Source of the DNA: Ancrocorticia populi
Lineage (GTDB): Bacteria; Actinomycetota; Actinomycetes; Actinomycetales; Actinomycetaceae
Reading direction: 5' to 3'
DNA length: 64,000 nt
Assembly: GCF_003123745.1 (NCBI RefSeq)
Contig: NZ_QETB01000006.1
Location: 112,403-176,402 of the forward strand
Numbering within the stretch: the stretch's first letter is position 1; the number at the start of each line of letters is the position of its first letter. The position numbers and the translations under genes were made by a program. Shown piece by piece: positions 1-9,331 of this stretch. The notes beneath the pieces were generated by a model, which was given only the letters and a program-made list of their open reading frames with translations, was not told the DNA's origin and searched no databases.

Positions 1-50
1 TCTGAGACGGAATAGTGGTGAAAGGCTGCGCGTTAACGCCAATAACGTGA

Positions 51-68
51 TATCTTGACGTCAAGATA
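51..68. promoter_or_regulatory. perfect 18-bp palindrome upstream of acnA
   Basis: TATCTTGACGTCAAGATA is a perfect inverted repeat ending 30 bp before the acnA start codon. It contains a TTGACG that could act as a -35 element. Its size and symmetry fit a dimeric repressor site controlling aconitase. The regulator is not encoded nearby and I do not assign one. A ribosome binding site (AGAGGAG, 88-94) follows. Confidence 0.55.
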
Positions 69-98
69 GTTTCAGCAAGAGTTATCTAGAGGAGTGTC

Positions 99-2753
99 AT
101 GAGCCTGAACAGCTTTAACTCGCGCGCCCAGCTTGAGGTGGGCAGCGATTCGTATGACATCTACCGTCTTGATGCAGTTCCAGGACTTTCTCGTTTGCCT
201 TACTCGCTTAAGGTCCTCGCCGAAAACCTGCTGCGTACGGAAGATGGCGCCAATGTAACCGCCGCCCAGATTGAGGCCCTCGCCTCATGGGAACCTGAGG
301 CAGAGCCCAGCCACGAAATCCAGTTCACGCCTGCGCGTGTGGTGATGCAGGACTTCACCGGCGTTCCCTGCATCGTGGATCTTGCCACCATGCGTGAAGC
401 AGTGTCCTCTTTAGGTGGGGATCCCGATAAGATCAATCCGCTCAACCCTGCGGAGATGGTGATTGATCACTCCGTCCAGATCGACGTGTTCGGCCGTCAA
501 GACGCTCTTGAGCGGAACATGGACATCGAGTATCAGCGCAACGGTGAGCGTTACCAGTTCCTTCGCTGGGGCCAAGGTGCGTTCGAGAACTTCAAGGTTG
601 TGCCACCCGGGACCGGAATTGTCCATCAGGTCAACATCGAGTATTTAGCTCGCGTAACGATGACTCGCGATGGAGTGGCCTACCCGGATACTTGCGTGGG
701 AACTGATTCTCACACCACGATGGTCAATGGCCTTGGCGTTCTTGGCTGGGGTGTGGGTGGCATTGAGGCCGAGGCGGCGATGCTGGGCCAGCCGGTCTCC
801 ATGCTCATTCCGAAGGTCGTGGGCTTCAAGCTGACCGGCTCGATCCCAGCCGGATCTACTGCCACAGACGTGGTGCTCACGATCACCCAGATGCTGCGGC
901 AGCATGGCGTGGTGGGCAAGTTCGTGGAATTCTACGGAGACGGGGTTGCTGAGGTTCCGCTGGCGAACCGCGCCACAATTGGCAATATGTCCCCGGAGTT
1001 TGGTTCCACGGCCGCTATTTTCCCGATTGACGACGTGACACTCGATTATCTGCGCCTGACCGGCCGTGACGATTCTGAGGTTGCGTTGGTTGAGGCGTAC
1101 ACCAAGGAGCAGGGCCTATGGCATGATCCGGCTCATGAGCCGGTGTACTCCGAATACCTTGAGCTGGACCTTTCCACGGTGGTTCCCTCCATCGCGGGCC
1201 CCAAGCGACCACAGGATCGCATCCTGTTGTCCGAATCGAAGGAGTCTTTCGAGAACACGATTGGTGACTACGCTTCCGATCCTGCCCAAGAGGTCGAATT
1301 GACGCTCCAGAATGGGACGAATACGCGGCTGAGCAACGGCGATGTGGCTATCGCCTCCATCACCTCGTGTACCAACACCTCGAATCCCTCAGTGATGCTG
1401 GCGGCAGGTCTTCTGGCTAAGAAAGCAGTGGCCAAGGGGCTTGGCTCCAAGCCGTGGGTCAAGACCTCCATGGCACCAGGATCGAAGGTAGTCACGGACT
1501 ACTTCACCAAGGCCAACCTGTGGGATGATCTCAACGCGCTCGGTTTCAACCTTGTGGGTTACGGCTGTGGCACCTGTATCGGCAACTCGGGACCGCTTCC
1601 GCAGGAAGTGTCCGATGTTGTCAACGAGAACGATCTGGCCGTTGTATCAGTGCTCTCGGGCAACCGAAACTTCGAAGGCCGCATTAACCCGGACGTCAAG
1701 ATGAACTATCTTGCCTCTCCGCCGCTCGTGATCGCATACGCGTTGGCCGGTACGATGGATTTCGATTTTGAGAATGAGCCCTTGGGCAATGATCCCGATG
1801 GCACGCCGGTGTACCTGCAAGATATCTGGCCCGATCCGGACGAAGTTCAGGATACGATCGATCAGTCGATTGATTCAGACATGTTCCGCGATAACTACGC
1901 GAGTGTTTTTGAGGGTGATGATCGCTGGAAGCAGCTGCCAACACCTGAGGGTGATCTCTTTGATTGGGACGCGGATTCAACCTACGTCCGTAAGGCTCCG
2001 TTCTTTGATGATCTGGCTGCCGATCCAGCACCCGTGAAGGATATTTCCGGTGCCCGTGTGCTGGCGAAATTGGGCGATTCGGTCACCACCGATCACATCT
2101 CCCCGGCGGGTGCCATCAAGGCGGATTCCCCAGCTGGACGCTACCTCGCCGATCACGGTGTGGAGCGCCGCGACTTCAACTCGTACGGATCGCGCCGCGG
2201 CAACCATGAAGTCATGGTCCGCGGAACGTTCGCTAACATCCGCTTGCGGAATCAACTCCTCGATGGAGTTGAGGGCGGCTATACGAAGAACCTGCTGACG
2301 GGTGAAACCGAGGCAATCTTCGATGCGGCAATGGCCTACGCGGAGCAGGATATTCCGCTGGTTGTGCTGGGCGGCAAGGAGTACGGTTCCGGTTCCTCGC
2401 GCGATTGGGCTGCCAAGGGCACGTCGCTGCTGGGAGTCAAAGCAGTGATCACCGAATCCTTCGAGCGTATTCATCGTTCGAACCTGATCGGCATGGGCGT
2501 TCTCCCGCTCCAGTTCCCCGAGGGTGAGACTGCTGATTCGCTTGGGCTGACGGGCGAGGAGACCTTCTCCGTCCGTGGTATCACCGCACTGAACCTCGGG
2601 CAAACGCCCGATACCGTGCATGTGAGCGCTGAGCGGGAAGACGGCACCCTCATCGAGTTCGATGCGCGGGTGCGCATCGACACACCAGGGGAAGCTGATT
2701 ACTTCCGCAACGGTGGCATCCTCCAGTACGTACTGCGCGAACTCTCCAAGTAA
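99..2753 (+). CDS. acnA: aconitate hydratase A
   Basis: Interconverts citrate and isocitrate in the TCA cycle, in the cytoplasm, using a [4Fe-4S] cluster. The 884-residue length fits the monomeric AcnA/IRP1 family. The three cluster cysteines are visible at about residues 424 (SCTNTSN), 490 and 493 (GYGCGTCIG); the 66/3 spacing matches the family. The C-terminal swivel domain carries the [10 protein letters not shown] motif. The ATG at 99 is preceded by AGAGGAG with good spacing. The gene stands alone: a palindrome lies upstream, and a long inverted repeat separates it from dxs. Identification is firm. Confidence 0.97.
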   Translation: MSLNSFNSRAQLEVGSDSYDIYRLDAVPGLSRLPYSLKVLAENLLRTEDGANVTAAQIEALASWEPEAEPSHEIQFTPARVVMQDFTGVPCIVDLATMREAVSSLGGDPDKINPLNPAEMVIDHSVQIDVFGRQDALERNMDIEYQRNGERYQFLRWGQGAFENFKVVPPGTGIVHQVNIEYLARVTMTRDGVAYPDTCVGTDSHTTMVNGLGVLGWGVGGIEAEAAMLGQPVSMLIPKVVGFKLTGSIPAGSTATDVVLTITQMLRQHGVVGKFVEFYGDGVAEVPLANRATIGNMSPEFGSTAAIFPIDDVTLDYLRLTGRDDSEVALVEAYTKEQGLWHDPAHEPVYSEYLELDLSTVVPSIAGPKRPQDRILLSESKESFENTIGDYASDPAQEVELTLQNGTNTRLSNGDVAIASITSCTNTSNPSVMLAAGLLAKKAVAKGLGSKPWVKTSMAPGSKVVTDYFTKANLWDDLNALGFNLVGYGCGTCIGNSGPLPQEVSDVVNENDLAVVSVLSGNRNFEGRINPDVKMNYLASPPLVIAYALAGTMDFDFENEPLGNDPDGTPVYLQDIWPDPDEVQDTIDQSIDSDMFRDNYASVFEGDDRWKQLPTPEGDLFDWDADSTYVRKAPFFDDLAADPAPVKDISGARVLAKLGDSVTTDHISPAGAIKADSPAGRYLADHGVERRDFNSYGSRRGNHEVMVRGTFANIRLRNQLLDGVEGGYTKNLLTGETEAIFDAAMAYAEQDIPLVVLGGKEYGSGSSRDWAAKGTSLLGVKAVITESFERIHRSNLIGMGVLPLQFPEGETADSLGLTGEETFSVRGITALNLGQTPDTVHVSAEREDGTLIEFDARVRIDTPGEADYFRNGGILQYVLRELSK

Positions 2754-2760
2754 CACCCCG

Positions 2761-2815
2761 AATACCTCCTAGGGTGATTGGCCATTAGTATGGATAGATC
2801 ACCCTAGGAGGTATT
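2761..2815 (+). promoter_or_regulatory. 18-bp inverted repeat covering the dxs ribosome binding site
   Basis: The arms at 2761-2778 and 2798-2815 are perfect reverse complements of 18 bp, separated by 19 nt. The right arm contains AGGAGG (2806-2811), the dxs Shine-Dalgarno sequence. In a transcript reading through from acnA, the ribosome binding site would be paired. No T-run follows, so a simple intrinsic terminator is less likely. The loop contains a TAGTAT sequence (2786-2791) that could be a -10 box; a transcript starting near 2798 would lack the left arm and leave the site open. Confidence 0.7.
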
Positions 2816-2818
2816 TGC

Positions 2819-4687
2819 GTGAGAATACTCGCTTCCATCCAGAATCCGGCGGACGTTAAGAAGTTAACGCAGCCCGAACTTGACGATTTGGCGGCCGAGA
2901 TTCGGCAGTTCTTGGTGGAGAACGTTTCGCGCACCGGCGGGCACTTGGGCCCGAACCTCGGCGTTGTCGAGCTGACTATCGCGCTACATCGAATCTTCGA
3001 TTCGCCGGCGGACTCCCTCGTGTTCGATACCGGGCACCAGTCTTATGTCCATAAACTGCTGACCGGGCGGCACGACTTTTCGCACCTGCGCCAGAGCGAG
3101 GGGCTTTCTGGCTATCCCAACCGTGCAGAATCCAAGCATGACATCGTGGAGAATTCCCACGCCTCAACCGCACTATCTTGGGCGGATGGTATTGCCCGCG
3201 CCAAGCAGCTCCGCCGGGATCCCCACTGTGTGGTGGCCGTTATCGGAGACGGTGCGATGACAGGTGGGATGGTATGGGAAGCACTCAACAACATCTCCGA
3301 GGATCCCGAGCGTCCAATTGTCATAGTGCTCAACGATAATGGGCGCTCCTATGCCCCCACAGTGGGCGGAATGGTCCGGCGTTTCGAGGGGGCGCGCAAG
3401 CTTGATGCCGTGCGTGTGAACCGCAGCTACGAGATGTTCATGGAGTGGACGAAGAGGACCCTTCAGGACGCCGGCGCACCGGGCAAGATGGCCTACGGGG
3501 CTCTTCACTCCATCAAGCGCGGTGTCAAGGATATCTTCGTTGATGCCGGTATATTCGATTCTCTGGGGATCAAGTATGTGGGACCGGTAGACGGCCACGA
3601 TGTCGAAGAACTAGAACAGGCATTTACTCTGGCTAAAGAATACGGGGGTCCGGTGGTTGTTCATGCAATCACGGAGAAAGGCCGCGGGTATAAGCCAGCC
3701 GAAGACGATGTGGCTGACCGCTTCCACGCGATCGGTAAGATTCACCCAGAGACCGGGCTGCCGGTTGCACCCGCTCGGTTCGGGTGGACATCAATCTTTG
3801 CCGAACAGATCCTCAAGCTTGCCTATGAGAATCCGCGAATTATAGGCGTGACTGCCGCGATGCTGCGGCCCGTGGGGCTGGGGCCCCTCGCTAACGAATT
3901 CCCTGATCGGGTGATCGATGTGGGAATTGCTGAGCAACACGCTATTACCATGGCGGCCGGCCTGGGCTATCAGGGAATGCACCCTGTGGTGGCCCTCTAT
4001 GCCACGTTCCTCAACCGGGGCTTCGACCAAATGCTCATGGACGTGGCGCTTCACCGGGCGCCCGTCACCTTTGTGCTGGACCGGGCGGGAATCACCGGTG
4101 ATGACGGTCCCTCGCACAACGGGATGTGGGACCTATCTTTAGCGGCGATGGTTCCGGGCCTCGCCACTGCCTGCCCGCGCGATGGCGAGCGGCTGCGCGA
4201 GCTACTGGCGGAGGCCTGCTCTATTGAGGCTCCAACGCTGGTGCGCTATCCAAAAGGGGAGGTCCCGCCGGATATGGACGCAATTCGCAGAACTCCCGCT
4301 GGGGATGTCCTCTGGGAAAGTGCGGTACAGCAGGCCCCCAGCGTTGCGGTGGTTGCTGTGGGTGCAATGGCGGCCGATTGCCTTGAAGCGTGCCGCGACG
4401 TCCAAGGTGTCAATGTGACCGTCATTGATCCACGCTGGGTGCTACCCATCTCAGATGAGCTAGTGGATCTGCTGACCTCGTTTGATCGCGTTGTGTGCGT
4501 GGAAGATGGTCTGATGGACGGGGGAGTAGGCAGCGAGATCGAGCTAGCGCTGGAGCACATAGGTTCTGAGGTTCCCGTGTGTAGGATCGGCATCCACCGC
4601 GAGTTTATCCAGCATGGAAACCGGGCCTCAATCGAGGCTGATGAAGGCATGCGGCCCGCAGATATAGCCGCCGCGATTACTTCGTAG
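2819..4687 (+). CDS. dxs: 1-deoxy-D-xylulose-5-phosphate synthase
   Basis: Condenses pyruvate and glyceraldehyde 3-phosphate in the first step of the MEP isoprenoid pathway, using thiamine diphosphate. The 622 residues carry the family hallmarks in order: GDGAMTGGM (cofactor/Mg site), NDNGRSYAPTVGGM, the EKGRGYKPAEDD segment, and the pyrimidine-domain motifs GIAEQHAITMAAGL and DRAGITGDDGPSHNGMWD. The GTG start is 8 nt after AGGAGG. That site lies inside the right arm of a long inverted repeat, suggesting translational control. The 3' end overlaps the convergent RNase D gene by 11 nt. Confidence 0.96.
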   Translation: MRILASIQNPADVKKLTQPELDDLAAEIRQFLVENVSRTGGHLGPNLGVVELTIALHRIFDSPADSLVFDTGHQSYVHKLLTGRHDFSHLRQSEGLSGYPNRAESKHDIVENSHASTALSWADGIARAKQLRRDPHCVVAVIGDGAMTGGMVWEALNNISEDPERPIVIVLNDNGRSYAPTVGGMVRRFEGARKLDAVRVNRSYEMFMEWTKRTLQDAGAPGKMAYGALHSIKRGVKDIFVDAGIFDSLGIKYVGPVDGHDVEELEQAFTLAKEYGGPVVVHAITEKGRGYKPAEDDVADRFHAIGKIHPETGLPVAPARFGWTSIFAEQILKLAYENPRIIGVTAAMLRPVGLGPLANEFPDRVIDVGIAEQHAITMAAGLGYQGMHPVVALYATFLNRGFDQMLMDVALHRAPVTFVLDRAGITGDDGPSHNGMWDLSLAAMVPGLATACPRDGERLRELLAEACSIEAPTLVRYPKGEVPPDMDAIRRTPAGDVLWESAVQQAPSVAVVAVGAMAADCLEACRDVQGVNVTVIDPRWVLPISDELVDLLTSFDRVVCVEDGLMDGGVGSEIELALEHIGSEVPVCRIGIHREFIQHGNRASIEADEGMRPADIAAAITS

Positions 4688-5888
4688 CCCGGCGCGCGCC
4701 ATTCACAATGGCCGGAGCCACGTTCTCTACCTGCCATGGCCGTGCCCCGAGGGCTGCCAACAAGACGGGGATTTCCTCTGGATTATCCCAACCATCCCAC
4801 GCCAGATACTTCTGAAGCAAAGGTTTGAGGAGTAACTCTTGGCGGATTCCTAAATCGTCGGCACGGGTGAGAACAGCGCCGCGGACGATATTCCATCGCT
4901 CCGCCACATCCTCGCCATGCCTTTGCCATTGCTTGACGGGAGGAAACGGTGACGGGTCCGATTTGAACTGGCGGCTCGGTAGCTCTTCAGCTTCGAGGCG
5001 CCACACCGGCTCCACGGCCTGCCAGTAGGCCAAAGCATCCCGGCGCCCAGAACGGGAGCGAAGCAGTGGTGAATTCTCAACGTCCTGACGAGAGCGTGGT
5101 TTACGCAGAGCGAGCTGGCCCATCACCTTAGAGGGAAGGACTTTCTCGGGAGAGAGATCACGCTGGCGGGCAAGCTCATCCCTCTTGACCCAGAGGGCCT
5201 CGAGCATGCCGAGCGAACGTTGATCCTTGACGCCCGCCTGACGAGCAGCCTTGCGCCACGGCTGAACCTTGGGTGGCCGTGGGCCGCGCAGCCGGATCTC
5301 TTCACATTCCTCGCGAAGCCATTCGAGGCGCCCAGCGCGCTCCAACATGGCGGTGAGTTCGTCGCGCAGTTCTAACAGCAGCTCAACATCTAGGGCGGCA
5401 TAGGCCAGAAGTGCGGGGGCGAGTGGACGCTCGGACCAATCGGAGTTGGAGTGTTCCTTGGCAAGCCCAAATCCCAGAACCTCAGCAACCTCAGACTGAA
5501 GGGAGATTCGCGGGAAGCCAAGCAGTAGGCCAGCTACCTCTGTATCGAAGATCTCCGGCGGGTACAGTCCGAGTTCGTGTAGACAGGGAAGATCTTGATC
5601 GGCCGCATGGAGGATCCACTGATCGGTTGACATGACCTCGGCAAGCGGACCGAGCCGATGCTCGATACCTACTGGATCAATAAGAAATGTGCCAGCGCCC
5701 TCACGCCGCACCTGGACAAGGTAGGCGCGGTCGGAATAGCGAATCCCCATGGCACGCTCGGTATCCACGGAAAACGGCCCGTGGCCGGCCGCGAGGGCAG
5801 CGGTCACCTCATCGATTTCTTCGTGGGTCACACCGGGGATACCGTCGCGTGGCTCATCAAGTGCGATAAGGTCAACGCTTTCGTTCAT
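4677..5888 (-). CDS. rnd: ribonuclease D with HRDC domain
   Basis: A 3'-5' exoribonuclease of the DEDD family that trims tRNA and other stable RNA 3' ends. The N-terminal exonuclease domain shows VDTER (metal-binding D and E, residues 42-44), HAADQDLPCL and YAALDVELLLEL, the conserved Exo I, II and III motifs. An HRDC nucleic-acid-binding domain follows at about residues 215-290. The start overlaps the stop of the upstream DUF3000 gene by 4 nt (ATGA), so the two are translationally coupled. This DUF3000-RNase D pair is common in actinobacteria. Confidence 0.92.
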   Translation of the reverse strand: MNESVDLIALDEPRDGIPGVTHEEIDEVTAALAAGHGPFSVDTERAMGIRYSDRAYLVQVRREGAGTFLIDPVGIEHRLGPLAEVMSTDQWILHAADQDLPCLHELGLYPPEIFDTEVAGLLLGFPRISLQSEVAEVLGFGLAKEHSNSDWSERPLAPALLAYAALDVELLLELRDELTAMLERAGRLEWLREECEEIRLRGPRPPKVQPWRKAARQAGVKDQRSLGMLEALWVKRDELARQRDLSPEKVLPSKVMGQLALRKPRSRQDVENSPLLRSRSGRRDALAYWQAVEPVWRLEAEELPSRQFKSDPSPFPPVKQWQRHGEDVAERWNIVRGAVLTRADDLGIRQELLLKPLLQKYLAWDGWDNPEEIPVLLAALGARPWQVENVAPAIVNGARRATK

Positions 5889-6466
5889 TCCATCTCCTCA
5901 AGCCTGAGAGGGAGCGCAGAAACTCCTGCGGGGCCAAGCCCACAGGCCTCCGCGGCAAATGCTGCCCATGCCTGGAGATGGGCTGAAACATCTGGATCCT
6001 CAGGGCTCCACGAGGCACGAAGTTCTACCTCGGTTCGAGAAGACAACAGGGATTCCCCTCCAAAGGTCTCATTATAGAGGCGAGTGACCGTGCCAGTCAG
6101 ATTATGATATTCCGCCTCGTGCCCATGAAGAGCATCAGTCAGCCATGCCCACGCCACCTCAGAAAGCATGGGATCATCGCCGATCTCCCTGTCAACGGGT
6201 GCACTGGCGTAACACACGATGCGGAACGTTCCGTCCCAGGCCGGTTGGCCTTCTGGATCGTGCAGTAGAACGAAGCGAGCATTTCCGCGGTAGGCGTCAG
6301 GGTCTAGGACGGTCGAATCGTTGACCTCCGCCTGAAGCGCTACAGCCCAGGGAGCAATTCGCTTGGGTGGGGGAATCTGGACGATGTGGATCTCAGGACG
6401 AAACGAATGGCCTCGAAGGGAATCCAACGCCGCCACGAACGCGGATGGGGCATTTATCTCAGGCAC
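5885..6466 (-). CDS. DUF3000 family protein
   Basis: A 193-residue soluble protein matching the actinobacterial DUF3000 family. Visible features are an N-terminal helix (FVAALDSL), a Pro-rich IPPPKRIAPWAVAL segment and a conserved region around EVAWAWLTDAL. No catalytic motif can be seen. It is the first gene of a two-gene unit with RNase D, which hints at a role near RNA processing, but that rests on context only. It is divergent from the FemAB-like gene, with 61 bp between the two starts. Confidence 0.8.
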   Translation of the reverse strand: MPEINAPSAFVAALDSLRGHSFRPEIHIVQIPPPKRIAPWAVALQAEVNDSTVLDPDAYRGNARFVLLHDPEGQPAWDGTFRIVCYASAPVDREIGDDPMLSEVAWAWLTDALHGHEAEYHNLTGTVTRLYNETFGGESLLSSRTEVELRASWSPEDPDVSAHLQAWAAFAAEACGLGPAGVSALPLRLEEME

Positions 6467-6527
6467 ACGTTTACCTTAGCGGGCGTGATAGCGCCATCTG
6501 GGGCGGCGCGCCGGGTAGTGTGGAGCC

Positions 6528-7568
6528 ATGACCACTTCCAGATTCGTGAAAATGGACGACGAAGCCTTCGTGGCCGCCGCGGCCGATGCCTCGATTGACC
6601 TGCCGTTGGAGCAAACGCCTGATTGGGACTCTTTCGACGTTGCCGCCGATGGCCGCACCCCGTGGGCGAAGCTCGTGTGGCTGGTAGACGAGCAGCCTCG
6701 GGCATTCCTCGCTCTCACGAAGATGAAGGGACGGGGTTTTTCTTACCTCTGGGGTAAGCACGGCCCGGTGTGGACGCAGCCCGAACCCACTTACACCGAA
6801 GAGCGTGCGATGCGTGCTGAACTCCGCACGTTTATCCGCAAAGCCGATCGAACGATAGCCTTTGTGCGCCTTCACAGCGTGCACCGCTCCGATGATTTGA
6901 GTGAACTCCTTCAGTCCGTCACCTATGACCGCACGATCGTCCTAGATTTGACTAAGGACGAGGACCAGCTCCTCGCGGAAATGAAGAAGCGCGGGCGTAG
7001 GGACGTGCGCAAGGCGCTGCGTGATGAATCCATGGTTGCCGCTGATGAGACCGGCCGGGCGCTCGAGGTGTTTCCGGAGCTCTACCAGCTACTCATTGAG
7101 ACGGGCGAGCGCGATTCCTTCGGTATTTCCCCACGCGCAACGTATGAGAAGATGCTGAGCGCACTTGGTCCAGAGCACTGCAGGCTCTACACGGTGCGAC
7201 GGGATGGCCGCCCGCTGTGTTGGGGCATCGTGACCACCACGGCCACGCAGGCAACCTACTACTACGCCGCCTCCAGCGCCGAAGGCCGCAAGGCCCTTGC
7301 ACCGGATCTGCTGGTGTGGTCCATGACATGCATGTTGCGCGAGCGTGGAGTCAAGAGCTTCGACATGATGGGAATTGACTCAGAGCGAGCACCACAGCTA
7401 TCCGGAGTGCGCGGCTTCAAGACGAAGTTCACCGAGGAGATCAAGGATGTTCCGGGCGCCTGGGATTACCCGATCTATAAGACCTTCTATCGCGGCCTCC
7501 ATGTGGCACTAGCCGCTAAGCGCGCCGCCGTGGCTAAGGTAAAAGGAACGCGACACCCGGCTGAGTAA
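6528..7568 (+). CDS. FemAB/FemX-type peptidoglycan interpeptide bridge aminoacyltransferase
   Basis: A 346-residue protein of the FemABX family, which uses aminoacyl-tRNA to add amino acids to the side chain of lipid II. Two GNAT-like halves are recognisable. The stretch around EMKKRGRRDVRKALRD and the later FDMMGIDSERAP...GVRGFKTKF segment are typical of the family. There is no signal peptide, so it acts at the inner face of the membrane. A -10-like TAGTGT (6516-6521) lies 6 nt before the ATG with no well-spaced Shine-Dalgarno, so the transcript may be leaderless. The 3' end overlaps convergent treZ by 35 nt. The amino acid added cannot be told from sequence. Confidence 0.88.
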   Translation: MTTSRFVKMDDEAFVAAAADASIDLPLEQTPDWDSFDVAADGRTPWAKLVWLVDEQPRAFLALTKMKGRGFSYLWGKHGPVWTQPEPTYTEERAMRAELRTFIRKADRTIAFVRLHSVHRSDDLSELLQSVTYDRTIVLDLTKDEDQLLAEMKKRGRRDVRKALRDESMVAADETGRALEVFPELYQLLIETGERDSFGISPRATYEKMLSALGPEHCRLYTVRRDGRPLCWGIVTTTATQATYYYAASSAEGRKALAPDLLVWSMTCMLRERGVKSFDMMGIDSERAPQLSGVRGFKTKFTEEIKDVPGAWDYPIYKTFYRGLHVALAAKRAAVAKVKGTRHPAE

Positions 7569-9303
7569 ACGTGACCGCACTACCCGTCCCGCAAGCAGTA
7601 ACTTCAGGGCCGCCCCACGATAGTGCGGCGTCAAGCCCTGAGGCAGGGAGCGCCACACACGCGTCTGGCTCAAACGAATAGGCCACAAAAGCGTCCGCTC
7701 GGCGCAAATATCCTGAGCGTCCCAGCCGGACAATCTCGGTGGTGGCCAGATCACCGCTAGCGAACTGGGGCGTTGCACGGCGCAGGGCGATCGCCTCGCG
7801 CACAAATGCGAGAAAGTCGCGGTGTTCGGGCTCGTCTACTTCGTGCCAGTCCAGCGTTGAGTCCTTGAAGGTGCTCTCGTGTTGCGGGTTAGGAACGCGG
7901 ATTTCGTCGTCGCCATAAATAGACAACCAATTCCAATCCTTAAACTCGTTAATCCGGCCCTCCTCAACGGCCTTCCCTAAATCCCCGCTGTGATCTGTAA
8001 AAAACTGGAACGGGGTGCGAGTGGCCCACTCTTGCCCCATGAACAGCATGGGGGAGAAGGGGGAGGCGAGCAACAGGCCCATCTGGGCGGCAAGTTGACC
8101 GGGCGAGAGCTTCGCGGATGGTCGGTCACCGATGGCGCGATTACCCACCTGATCGTGGTCCTCGGTGCATGCGACAAAGCGGTGCCCGCTCGTTCCGGGT
8201 GCCAGGGGAGCACCCCAGTTCGCGCCCCTAAAGGTGGAGTAGTTTCCGTTGTGTGCGAAGGCCTGAGAGAAAACCTTCTCTAGGGCGCCGGGTTCACGGA
8301 AATCGGCGTAGTAGGCAAACGACTCTTCAGTGGCATAAGCGTGTAGGGCATGATGAATATCGTCATCCCACTGGCCCGTCATGCCGCGGCCACCCTCGGA
8401 AGTAGGGGTCACCATAATCGGATCGTTGAGGTCCGATTCGGCGATCAGAGAGATCTTGCGGCCCGTTGCCGCCGCGAACGCGGAAACCTCATCGGACAAT
8501 TCCGCCAAGAAGTGGCGCTGCGAAGTATCAATAAGGAAGGCCACGGCGTCCAGCCGCAGCGCATCCACATGGTAATCGCGGATCCACTGCATCGCGTTTT
8601 CGATCAGGTAGCGGCGAACGGGAGCATTGTTTTCTCCGTCAAGGTTTACCGCCCAGCCCCACGGTGTTTCGTGCTTATCGGTGAAGTAAGGACCAAACTG
8701 GGAAAGGTAATTTCCATCCGGACCAAGGTGGTTGTACACGACGTCAAGACACACCCCGATACCGTGGGCATGGGCCGCGTCAACGAAGGCTGCAAATGCG
8801 GCTGGGCCACCGAAGTTTTCCGTGACCGCATAAAGCGAAACGCCGTCATACCCCCAATTGCGGGTGCCGGGCACCGGGACGATGGGCATCACCTCAACGA
8901 TGTCCACGCCAAGTTCCGCCAGATGAGGGAGCTTGGCCGCCGCGGCCTCAAACGTGCCGTGGGGCGTGAACGCGCCGATATGGAGCTCGTAGGTGACGGC
9001 CCCGCGCGCATCCACCCCTAACCACTGCGAATCAGACCACAAAAAGTTCGCAAGATCCACAACCTCGGACGGGCCGTGAATTCCCTCGGGCTGGCGGCGC
9101 GAACGCGGATCAGGCAGGGGATCGGCACCGTCAATTCGCAGGCCGTAGCGCGTTCCGGAGGCGAGAGGCTGCGGACTAATCCACCAGCCCGCGTCCTCCG
9201 GGGCGGGCCCTGCGGGCATCATTGGGATGTCCTCACCTGAGCCGGTGATGTGCACGGTCAGTTCGTGCGCTTTTGGGGCCCATACGCGAAGGTTCTCGGC
9301 CAT
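7534..9303 (-). CDS. treZ: malto-oligosyltrehalose trehalohydrolase
   Basis: Releases trehalose from the end of maltooligosyltrehalose, the second step of the TreYZ pathway. The start is placed at the ATG whose complement is 9301-9303: it follows AGAGGAG and gives MAENLRVWAPKA, the usual family N-terminus. A longer reading to 9495 would overlap treY and adds sequence unlike the family. The 589 residues hold an N-terminal CBM48-like domain and a GH13 barrel with DVVYNHLGPDGNYL, LRLDAV (nucleophile Asp) and AESDLNDP. It is last in the glgX-treY-treZ operon, 28 nt after treY. Confidence 0.95.
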   Translation of the reverse strand: MAENLRVWAPKAHELTVHITGSGEDIPMMPAGPAPEDAGWWISPQPLASGTRYGLRIDGADPLPDPRSRRQPEGIHGPSEVVDLANFLWSDSQWLGVDARGAVTYELHIGAFTPHGTFEAAAAKLPHLAELGVDIVEVMPIVPVPGTRNWGYDGVSLYAVTENFGGPAAFAAFVDAAHAHGIGVCLDVVYNHLGPDGNYLSQFGPYFTDKHETPWGWAVNLDGENNAPVRRYLIENAMQWIRDYHVDALRLDAVAFLIDTSQRHFLAELSDEVSAFAAATGRKISLIAESDLNDPIMVTPTSEGGRGMTGQWDDDIHHALHAYATEESFAYYADFREPGALEKVFSQAFAHNGNYSTFRGANWGAPLAPGTSGHRFVACTEDHDQVGNRAIGDRPSAKLSPGQLAAQMGLLLASPFSPMLFMGQEWATRTPFQFFTDHSGDLGKAVEEGRINEFKDWNWLSIYGDDEIRVPNPQHESTFKDSTLDWHEVDEPEHRDFLAFVREAIALRRATPQFASGDLATTEIVRLGRSGYLRRADAFVAYSFEPDACVALPASGLDAALSWGGPEVTACGTGSAVTFTQPGVAFLLP

Positions 9304-9331
9304 GCTGTTACTCCTCTGGTCTGCTAAACCG

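Noticed and set aside
1977..2756. 259-codon open frame on the minus strand inside acnA
   Set aside because: It lies wholly antisense to conserved aconitase sequence, has no ribosome binding site of note, and its product is rich in Arg/His with no recognisable fold; a shadow of codon bias.
8350..9021. 223-codon plus-strand open frame within treZ
   Set aside because: Fully antisense to conserved GH13 motifs; no start signal.
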